Source: Lentisphaeria bacterium (GTDB taxonomy: Bacteria > Verrucomicrobiota > Lentisphaeria > Victivallales > UBA1829). Taken from it: a stretch of 10,486 nt of DNA. The notes under the pieces were generated by a model. It had not been told where the DNA came from and searched no databases. It worked only from the letters and a program-made list of their open reading frames with translations. Shown here in pieces: positions 1 to 5,738 of this stretch. Where the stretch lies: NCBI GenBank assembly GCA_017623265.1, contig JAGAPM010000305.1, forward strand, positions 1 to 10,486. Direction: 5' to 3'. The stretch's first letter is position 1. Each line of letters starts with the position of its first letter. The translations under genes and the position numbers were made by a program.

Positions 1-834
1 ATTGGCAAAATCGATCCTGGTGATCCCCGCCTCGTTCAGGGCGGTGCGGATGGCATTTTCCAGTTCCACCCCGGAGCCTTCCGGCTGAGTGATGTGGAAC
101 GCATCGGCAGTTTTTCCGGCTCCGGCAAGCTCGAATCCGGGCTTGATCCCCCGTTTTTCCGCGGCTGCAGGATCTTCCAGGATCACAACGCTGGCACCAT
201 CTCCCAGATTCAGTCCACTGCGGTTGGCATCGAAGGGCATACAGGGATGATCGGAGCAGACACGCAGGGCATTGAAGCCGTTATATGCCACTTTGCTGAC
301 GCTGTCGCAGCCGCCTGCAATGACCAGATCGCAAACGCCGGTCTTGAGCCAGTTCAACCCGAGCAGGGCGGCATCGGCGCCGGAGGCGCAGGCATTGGAT
401 ATGGTGATCGCCGGACCGTTTACTCCCAGATAGTTCCGCAGAAATTCTGCCGGGATCCCTTCGATATAATCCAGCAGGGCTTGTCCGTCTTCCGGTATGG
501 TACCGCTGCGGAGCTGTTCATAAAACGGGATGTTGTCCAACTGGCACGCCACGGTGGTCCCGATAGCGATCCCCACCTTCCGGTCTTTTAGATCTTCCTT
601 CGTAAGTCCCGCATCTGCAAGGGCTTCTTCCAGAGCGGAGAGCAGAAATGTCAGGGGAACCCGACGGTCGGATTGCGTTGGAAGTTCAAAAACGGGCTTG
701 GAAAGGGCAGTTTTGATCCGGTGTGGGACATCCGGCAGACGGGGCGATTGTGAAAACAGATTTTCCGCCGTCTCTGCTGCATTGTTCCCCAAAGCGGAGA
801 AAAGACCGATCCCGCTGATCCCTGCGCGTGCCAT
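1..834 (-). CDS. Beta-ketoacyl-ACP synthase (KAS II/FabF-like), C-terminal part outside window
   Basis: This is a ketosynthase that would catalyse decarboxylative condensation of an ACP-bound extender with an acyl chain in the cytoplasm. The 278 visible residues start at an ATG at 834 (MARAGISGIGLFS, the usual KS first strand) and run open to base 1. The nucleophile motif SNACASGADA places the active Cys at residue 149. It is followed by VIAGGCDSVS and by CMPFDANRSGLNLGDGA (about residues 198-214), the typical KS segment PFDxxRxGxxxGEG. The two catalytic histidines would lie further on and cannot be checked. It begins 17 nt after the ACP stop with a weak AAGG-type ribosome site, so it is co-transcribed with the ACP. 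It may be the ApeR-type or ApeO-type second KS of aryl polyene clusters; which one cannot be decided. Family assignment is firm, the specific role is inferred. Confidence 0.93.
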   Translation of the reverse strand, partial: MARAGISGIGLFSALGNNAAETAENLFSQSPRLPDVPHRIKTALSKPVFELPTQSDRRVPLTFLLSALEEALADAGLTKEDLKDRKVGIAIGTTVACQLDNIPFYEQLRSGTIPEDGQALLDYIEGIPAEFLRNYLGVNGPAITISNACASGADAALLGLNWLKTGVCDLVIAGGCDSVSKVAYNGFNALRVCSDHPCMPFDANRSGLNLGDGASVVILEDPAAAEKRGIKPGFELAGAGKTADAFHITQPEGSGVELENAIRTALNEAGITRIDFAN

Positions 835-851
835 AAACAGTTCGCCTTGAG

Positions 852-1121
852 TTACTTTGTGCGTTTTGATTCGATGAAGTCCGCCAGCGTTGCGAAGGTG
901 GCGAAGATTTCCCGTTTTCCTTCCACTTCCGCCTGCGGGATCCCGTATTTACGCTGCATGAGGATCACGATTTCCACAGCATCAAGGGAATCCAGCCCCA
1001 GACCTTCTTTGAACAGGGGTTCTTCATCTTTTACATCGTCTGCGGTTTTGTCCAGAAGCTGGAGCCAGTCGATCAAATTTTCTTTCAGTTCCTGACGGAA
1101 CGCTGCTTTCTGTTCGTCCAT
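852..1121 (-). CDS. Acyl carrier protein
   Basis: This is a small acidic carrier protein that holds the growing acyl chain on a phosphopantetheine arm. The motif GLGLDSLDAVEIV carries the modified Ser: residue 47 counted from the first ATG at 1127, residue 45 counted from the ATG at 1121. Length is 89-91 residues, normal for a discrete ACP, with the expected helical pattern (LIDWLQLL, AVEIVILMQRKYGI, FATLADFIES). Two in-frame ATGs occur, at 1127 and 1121. GGAG at 1130-1133 lies 2 nt from the first and 8 nt from the second, so 1121 is chosen. It is the first gene after its own promoter and is followed 17 nt later by a ketosynthase, so the pair forms a short second transcription unit that can supply carrier independently of the long upstream operon. 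It resembles the APE carriers ApeE/ApeF in context; that match is inference. Confidence 0.95.
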   Translation of the reverse strand: MDEQKAAFRQELKENLIDWLQLLDKTADDVKDEEPLFKEGLGLDSLDAVEIVILMQRKYGIPQAEVEGKREIFATFATLADFIESKRTK

Positions 1122-1129
1122 TGTCATTT

Positions 1130-1133
1130 CTCC
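1130..1133 (-). promoter_or_regulatory. Ribosome binding site GGAG for the ACP gene
   Basis: GGAG on the minus strand. It is 2 nt from the ATG at 1127 and 8 nt from the ATG at 1121. Only the second spacing is normal, which favours the shorter ACP (MDEQKAAF). Confidence 0.7.
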
Positions 1134-1156
1134 ATATATCGTTTCTTGTTTGTTCT

Positions 1157-1184
1157 ATTATAGCATAAAAACAGGATTTTACAA
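1157..1184 (-). promoter_or_regulatory. Sigma70-type promoter for the ACP-ketosynthase unit
   Basis: Minus-strand reading gives a -35 like TTGTAA (1179-1184), a 16-nt spacer, and a perfect -10 TATAAT (1157-1162) preceded by TGC (1163-1165), an extended -10. The expected transcription start is near 1150, giving a leader of roughly 29 nt before the ATG at 1121. It sits in the only real gap between genes in the window (1128-1204), just after the stop of the glycosyltransferase/acyltransferase gene. This stretch is more A+T-rich than the coding sequence around it. No convincing terminator hairpin was found in the gap, so read-through from the upstream operon is also likely. Confidence 0.75.
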
Positions 1185-1204
1185 CTTGCTTGCGGATTCT
1201 TTTC

Positions 1205-3220
1205 TCAATTCTTCTCATTCCCGAACCGGAAGAACGAGTACGGCTGCTGTTGAACGGCATCTTCCAGAATTTTTGCATAAGCGATTGCGCCGGCTTTCAG
1301 GTCTTCTGTTTTCGGTTTCCGGTCTCCGGCAGACGGCAGAACGATCGGCTTGCTGTAGCGCAGGACCAGCTGCAGCGGTTTCTCCTGCAGGAACACCAGA
1401 ACCGGGATCACTGGTTTTCCGCATCGGGCGGCGAGCTGCCACGGGGAGAGCGGCAGTTCCAATTCGCCGGAAAGGAATGGAACGGAGATTGCCGGAGCAC
1501 CGTCCACGGCGCGGTCTCCCATGATGATGACGGTTTCTTCCCGTTCGAGGGCATCGGCGGCATCCAGGATTCCACCGGCGAAACCTTCGGTGGAGATCAC
1601 GCGGAATTGCCGGTCGCCGCCGAGCGCGAGAAATTTATCCAGATTTCCATTTTTATCGGGGCGCGCCATGATATTGGCAGTATGTCCGGGCGTACCGAGA
1701 AGCGTCATTGCACTCTGCCAGCAACCGAAATGGGCAAGCACGAGGATCTGCCCCCGATCTGCCTGAAGATCGTCTCTGCCTTCCTCCCGGATTTGGATCT
1801 TCCTGCCAAGACCGCTGCGATATGAGATGATCAGCCCCTTCGCCAGTTCATAGATCAGACGGTGAAAATGTTTTTTCTTTGTCCCGTCCTGCGGAAAACG
1901 CAGCATGAGATAAGGCAGCGCCGCCTTGTGTGCGGTGCGGTCGAACACAGCATAGAACCAGGTGACGATCCATGCGCAGAACAGGGATAGACGGTATCCG
2001 CCGCAGAACAGCAGAACCTTGAAGAAGCCGATCCCAAGCCAGTTGCCCCGTTTGGCGCTCAGATTCGGAGCGGACTCTTCTTTCTTCCGCTGAAACAGTG
2101 CTGCAAGTGCGTACACGATCCCGTAAATCAGTACCGCCCATAATGGCGCAAGAACCAGACTTCCCAGCAGCCATTCCCAGACACGGTGGTGCATTTCATA
2201 AACGCAAGTCTTCATGGAAAATTCTGTCCACCAGTGACCGTTCCGCAGAAAATAACCGAGCTGGATGCAGAGAAACGGAGAGAGCGGCGGCATGAAAAGA
2301 TTCTGGATCGCCAGTGCCATCACCTTGTTCAAACGCAGTTTGATGCAGAGATACAGGATCACCAGCATGTGAACGCCGATCAGCGGCAGAACTGCAAGAA
2401 ATGTCCCGACTGCCGCAGAAAGCGCAAGACCGGAGGGCGTGGCATCCTCTTTCAGCAGTTTTTGAATGAATTGCAGCGGATGACGCAGTATCTCACGATA
2501 GTGTTTATCCTCCTGCCGGACCAGTTTCCCGTGGGGAATGGGCAGCAGATGCCGCATGACAAGATAACTGTGCAGCAGGGAAAGGCGGAAATTATCTTTC
2601 CACGGGTGAAAATGGGTGATCCGTTTCTCGTAGGTGACACTGATGGGAACCTCCAACAGTTTGTAGCCTGCCCACAGCAGTTTTACCAGAATCTCGATCT
2701 CAAAGTTGTAACGCACACAATGAAGCTGCAGTTGAGAGAAGGGCTTGACCGGATACGCACGGAATCCGCTCTGGGTGTCATCGCAGCGGATACCGGTTTC
2801 CAGCCGGCACCAGAAATTGGAGAATTTCCGCCCGAAACGGCTGGAACCGGGGACTTCCACAGAGTCGAAATCCCGACAGCCTACAATGACGCAATCGCTG
2901 TTTTCTTCCAGCAATGCGGTGAAACGGGGCAGTTCATCCGGATTGTGCTGACCGTCCGCATCGATGACGATCATGTAATCGAATCCGGCTTTTTCCAGTT
3001 CAGCGGCGGCGGTCCGCAGAGCTGCACCTTTCCCCTGATTCCGCTCATGACGGATCAGGCGCACACCCAATGCTGCGGCACGTTCTTCAAAATTTTCCGG
3101 TTCGGCGCTGCTGCCGTCATCCACGATCCAGACCGTTTCCAAGTACTGTTTTGCCCGTTCCGCTACGGAAAGAACCGTTTTCGGATGATTGTAATGGGGA
3201 ATGACACATGCAATCTTCAT
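1205..3220 (-). CDS. Three-domain protein: GT2 glycosyltransferase - DUF2062 membrane domain - LpxL/HtrB-type acyltransferase
   Basis: This 671-residue protein probably glycosylates and acylates the pathway product or its carrier lipid at the inner membrane. Residues 1-235 are a family 2 glycosyltransferase of the dolichyl-phosphate-mannose-synthase type: IPHYNH near 7-12, VDDGSS at 33-38, and DAD at 87-89 for nucleotide-sugar/metal binding. Residues about 255-380 match DUF2062: hydrophobic TPSGLALSAAVGTFLAVLPL, then a membrane segment and NLFMPPLSPF, then another membrane segment near 350-376. Residues about 395-665 are a lysophospholipid/lipid A acyltransferase with HFGCWQ at 497-502, IMGDRAVDG at 567-574, VPFLSGE, and GKPVIPV near 601-607. 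The usual acid of the HX4(D/E) dyad reads Gln502. The start overlaps the preceding stop in ATGA, with GGAG 8 nt upstream. APE clusters carry a related glycosyltransferase/acyltransferase (ApeJ-like by context). Domain calls are firm; substrates are unknown. Confidence 0.92.
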   Translation of the reverse strand: MKIACVIPHYNHPKTVLSVAERAKQYLETVWIVDDGSSAEPENFEERAAALGVRLIRHERNQGKGAALRTAAAELEKAGFDYMIVIDADGQHNPDELPRFTALLEENSDCVIVGCRDFDSVEVPGSSRFGRKFSNFWCRLETGIRCDDTQSGFRAYPVKPFSQLQLHCVRYNFEIEILVKLLWAGYKLLEVPISVTYEKRITHFHPWKDNFRLSLLHSYLVMRHLLPIPHGKLVRQEDKHYREILRHPLQFIQKLLKEDATPSGLALSAAVGTFLAVLPLIGVHMLVILYLCIKLRLNKVMALAIQNLFMPPLSPFLCIQLGYFLRNGHWWTEFSMKTCVYEMHHRVWEWLLGSLVLAPLWAVLIYGIVYALAALFQRKKEESAPNLSAKRGNWLGIGFFKVLLFCGGYRLSLFCAWIVTWFYAVFDRTAHKAALPYLMLRFPQDGTKKKHFHRLIYELAKGLIISYRSGLGRKIQIREEGRDDLQADRGQILVLAHFGCWQSAMTLLGTPGHTANIMARPDKNGNLDKFLALGGDRQFRVISTEGFAGGILDAADALEREETVIIMGDRAVDGAPAISVPFLSGELELPLSPWQLAARCGKPVIPVLVFLQEKPLQLVLRYSKPIVLPSAGDRKPKTEDLKAGAIAYAKILEDAVQQQPYSFFRFGNEKN

Positions 3221-3822
3221 GCCTGTTTCTCCAGATGGAAAAAGAGTTCTTCCAGCGTAGTGCAGTCCGGCAGATCTTCATCCGGCAGAGTTGTGTCGAC
3301 CAGCAGCATACAGGCGGAACATTCGCCGATCTCGCCGATGAGATAGAGCCCGGCAGGACGTCCTTTCAGCAGCCGGAACAATGCCCGGGTGGACTGTTCG
3401 GTCTGCAGGTAAGAAGCTGGACCGTGACAATTCAATGCGATCGCCGCTTCGCAATAAGGGATTGAGGGCAATGTGGCAACGAAAAGTCCGCCTCTGCCCG
3501 CTTCGTGTCCGTTTGCGGTGAAATCCTGCCAATACCGGAGATTTTCTGCGGTGCAGCCCCGTCCGTTCCAGCCGAAGACACCGGTGTTTCCCGGAAGATC
3601 TCTGCCGTGATCTCCGGCAGTGAACATGGCGGCAAGAAGGGAGTAACGGACAGCAACGCTGCCCCGCCCGAAGTCATCCAGATCGCCTTCCGGGATGAAG
3701 TCCAGACTCTGCAAATGCAGACGCAGTTCGTTCAGATTTTTGAAGGATGGCGTATGATATTTCCGGTTCAGCAGTCTTGCCGAATTTTCCGGATCAATGT
3801 AAGTGCCGGCAATAATCTTCAT
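3217..3822 (-). CDS. Chain-length-factor-like ketosynthase partner (truncated KS fold, Gln in place of active Cys)
   Basis: This 201-residue protein resembles the N-terminal half of a ketosynthase and the short beta-ketoacyl synthase chain length factor family (ApeC-like). After the region GVFGWNGRGCTAENLRYW (81-98), FVATLPSIPYCEAAIALNCHGPASYL lines up with the KS segment before the nucleophile. The expected active-site position reads TEQST, so Gln143 occupies the Cys site. Cys to Gln at this site is the hallmark of KS-beta/chain length factors in type II polyketide synthases. No KS histidine motifs follow. It directly follows the intact KS with an ATGA overlap and a GGAGG site 7 nt upstream, which fits a KS-CLF heterodimer with that neighbour. 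It would not condense by itself; it would shape the pocket that sets chain length. Identity as a CLF is a reading from motifs; a broad similarity to KS is fairly clear. Confidence 0.8.
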   Translation of the reverse strand: MKIIAGTYIDPENSARLLNRKYHTPSFKNLNELRLHLQSLDFIPEGDLDDFGRGSVAVRYSLLAAMFTAGDHGRDLPGNTGVFGWNGRGCTAENLRYWQDFTANGHEAGRGGLFVATLPSIPYCEAAIALNCHGPASYLQTEQSTRALFRLLKGRPAGLYLIGEIGECSACMLLVDTTLPDEDLPDCTTLEELFFHLEKQA

Positions 3823-4883
3823 TGTGCTGCCTCCAGAATCAGGGCGCTGTTCAGTCCGCCGAAACCCACATTCAGCGTGAGCAGACGGCGTGACAGCAGT
3901 TGTTGGCTTTGATTCGATACCGCTGCAACTGCCGGTTCCTGCAGGTTTGCCTGCGGCGGCATCATGCCCCGGCGGGAAAATTCCAGCCCGAAGATGATCT
4001 GCAATACTCCGGTCGCCCCCAGGGTATGCCCCAGATTCCCCTTCAGGGAGTAGAGCGGCGGAATGGTGCCGGAAAAAACTGCATTCAGGGCGTTGATTTC
4101 GGCAAGATCGTTGTAAACCGTGCCGGTTCCGTGACCGATCACTCCACCGATGATACCTTGTCCGTCCATCGCAGAAAGGATCGCCTGTTTCAGGATCGTT
4201 CCCCCCAGATCGGGGGCAGTGATATGGGCGGCATCGCAGCTTTCCGCCGCACCGAGAATGGCATCCGTTCCGGGGGTGTATGCGGTCAGCAGAATGGCTC
4301 CGGCGGCTTCGCCAAGCACGAGTCCATCCCGCTTCTTATCGTAAGGTCGGCAGATCGTTTTTGAGACAGCTCCCAGCGCCGTGAAACCGGAAGTCACAAA
4401 TTCACTGGCAATATCACACCCCACCACCAGTGCATGGGAACAGTTCCCGGCATGGATCTGTTCCAATGCAAAGCTGACTGCCATCTGACCGGAGGCGCAG
4501 GCGGCGGAAACGAGGGTCGCCTGTTTCAGTCCGAAGATCTGTTTCGCTTCTCCCAGCAGTGCGGTGGAGGTGTCGCAACTGTTGCCCTGTTCCAACAGAT
4601 CGATCGCCCCGACCGTGGTGGAGAGAAAGAGCGGTGTTTCCGGCGGGATCGGGAACTCGATGGCATCCTTCAGTTTCCGGAGCAGACGGAATGCACGGCT
4701 GGAGCCGTCATTTTTATCCAGATCCGGATCGATTCCGGCAAGCAGACCTTTGCTGTCGTAATGACCGGGCGTACGGAACGTGTTTTTGCCCTCAAAAAAT
4801 GCGGTGCAGTTCGTTGCTGTTCCGGTCCCGAACGGGGTGGCAACAGCAGTCCCCGCAATGCTTGCCCGTTGCGTATCAGCCAT
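3819..4883 (-). CDS. Beta-ketoacyl-ACP synthase with complete catalytic triad
   Basis: This condensing enzyme extends the ACP-bound chain. It has 354 residues from the ATG at 4883 (MADTQRASIAGTAVATPFG). The triad is complete: Cys129 in VSAACASGQ, His251 in GHGTGTVYND, and His286 in KGNLGHTLGATG. The segment PYDKKRDGLVLGEAAG (180-195) is the usual KS PFDxxRdGfvlGEGa. The protein ends with LNVGFGGLNSALIL, the canonical NxgFGGxNa C-terminus. It is somewhat short for FabF (about 410). An upstream in-frame ATG at 4952 would add 23 residues buried in the thioesterase gene; the ATG at 4883, with GGGGTG just upstream and the first KS strand right after it, is preferred. It overlaps the thioesterase stop by 8 nt and the following chain-length-factor gene by 4 nt, which argues for a KS-CLF pair. 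It is ApeO-like by context. Confidence 0.95.
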   Translation of the reverse strand: MADTQRASIAGTAVATPFGTGTATNCTAFFEGKNTFRTPGHYDSKGLLAGIDPDLDKNDGSSRAFRLLRKLKDAIEFPIPPETPLFLSTTVGAIDLLEQGNSCDTSTALLGEAKQIFGLKQATLVSAACASGQMAVSFALEQIHAGNCSHALVVGCDIASEFVTSGFTALGAVSKTICRPYDKKRDGLVLGEAAGAILLTAYTPGTDAILGAAESCDAAHITAPDLGGTILKQAILSAMDGQGIIGGVIGHGTGTVYNDLAEINALNAVFSGTIPPLYSLKGNLGHTLGATGVLQIIFGLEFSRRGMMPPQANLQEPAVAAVSNQSQQLLSRRLLTLNVGFGGLNSALILEAAQ

Positions 4884-5355
4884 GGAATTCACCCCGTTTC
4901 CAGCGTTCCTGCATTTCTGCCACGATCGGTGGCGCAAATAGGAATGGTGCATGACTGGTCAGATCGTAGAACATTTGTACGGTATAGCCGGTGGCACAGA
5001 TCCTGCCATCGGATCCGGTCACGGTGTAAGCAATGTCCAGCCGGGCACCTTCGTTCCAGAACAGTTCCGCCCGGACGGTGAACGCTTCATCCAGCATCAG
5101 CGGGGAATGATAATCCACATGACACTGTACCATGGGGGCGCCCACATTGACATCGGCATAATTCTGGAATCCGAGCCCGATTTTCTGCATCAGTTCGGTA
5201 TGAGCCGCCTCAAAAAAACGGGGATAGTTTCCGTGCCATGCGATCGCCATGGCATCCACTTCACTGAACGCAAGACGCCGCTTCACTTCTACTGCGATCG
5301 GCTCCGGCATACCCGGTTCCGTGCTGAAATAATGTTTGCTCCGCCGTTTTTTCAT
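4876..5355 (-). CDS. Acyl-CoA/acyl-ACP thioesterase, 4HBT hotdog family (YbgC/ApeK-like)
   Basis: This 159-residue single hotdog domain would hydrolyse an acyl thioester, either to release the product or to clear stalled chains from the ACP. The 4-hydroxybenzoyl-CoA thioesterase signature is visible at residues 29-54: FSEVDAMAIAWHGNYPRFFE, with Asp34, His41, Asn43 and Glu49 in the expected places. Later VQCHVDYHSPLMLDEAFTV matches the second conserved strand. There is a basic start (MKKRRSKHYF) but no signal peptide, so it is cytoplasmic. It starts inside the dehydratase stop (ATGA overlap) with a GGTGG-like ribosome site 4 nt upstream. APE clusters usually contain such a thioesterase. Substrate chain and acyl carrier are not evident from sequence. 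Confidence 0.92.
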   Translation of the reverse strand: MKKRRSKHYFSTEPGMPEPIAVEVKRRLAFSEVDAMAIAWHGNYPRFFEAAHTELMQKIGLGFQNYADVNVGAPMVQCHVDYHSPLMLDEAFTVRAELFWNEGARLDIAYTVTGSDGRICATGYTVQMFYDLTSHAPFLFAPPIVAEMQERWKRGEFHG

Positions 5356-5738
5356 CGTGCCACCAATCTCGCTTTGATCCGGCAGGCAGGTTCCCCATCG
5401 GAAAGAATATCCGCCTGTACGCAGATCGGATCATTTTCTATGTCCAGGATCTTTATCCGGCAGGTCCCGGTCATTTCTGCCAGCAGGGGTTTCCGGAAAC
5501 GGCATTGATCGATCCCCGCCAGTGTCAGTTCCCGACCGAGGATCTGTTGAAGGTGAATACGGACCCACTGGAAAATACATACGCCGGGAACCACCGGATT
5601 CCCCTCAAAATGTCCGTCAAAACCGGGATAGTTCCGATCAAAAAAAATTGTGCTTTCGGAAAGACCTTCCCCCGTGCTTCTGCAATTTTGCAGACGGGTC
5701 TGAAGTGCCTGCGCAAGCATGGAGTCATTGCTGTTCAT
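5352..5738 (-). CDS. Small hotdog 3-hydroxyacyl-ACP dehydratase (FabZ/ApeI-like) with Gln at the acid position
   Basis: This 128-residue protein would remove water from 3-hydroxyacyl-ACP to give the trans double bonds of a polyene. The core YPGFDGHFEGNPVVPGV (37-53) matches the FabZ motif FxGHFPGxPVxPGV, with the catalytic His at residue 43. The acidic partner of FabZ lies 14 residues later, in PGVLIxEA; here that position is Gln57 (PGVCIFQWV), so this chain lacks the usual Glu. The RFRKPLLAEM segment (80-89) also matches FabZ family sequence (RFKRPVxPGD). It therefore probably works with a partner hotdog that supplies the acid, and the C-terminal domain of the radical SAM fusion (9264-9641) is the obvious candidate. 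The start overlaps the exporter stop in ATGA and has a perfect AGGAGGT ribosome site. Family confidence is high; catalytic competence alone is doubtful. Confidence 0.9.
   Translation of the reverse strand: MNSNDSMLAQALQTRLQNCRSTGEGLSESTIFFDRNYPGFDGHFEGNPVVPGVCIFQWVRIHLQQILGRELTLAGIDQCRFRKPLLAEMTGTCRIKILDIENDPICVQADILSDGEPACRIKARLVAR

Noticed and set aside
1128..1204. Terminator between the GT/acyltransferase and ACP genes
   Set aside because: No stable GC stem followed by a T run could be found on the minus strand; the T/A-rich stretch is better explained as the promoter.
2186..3346. Long plus-strand open frame of 386 codons
   Set aside because: It lies antisense to the glycosyltransferase/acyltransferase gene, whose domains are unmistakable, and its translation has no recognisable motif. 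It is a by-product of codon bias.
4884..4952. Earlier start for the ketosynthase at 4952
   Set aside because: It would add 23 residues (MHHSYLRHRS...) that are the thioesterase's 3' end read in another frame; the ATG at 4883 has a GGGGTG ribosome site and begins right at the conserved first KS strand.
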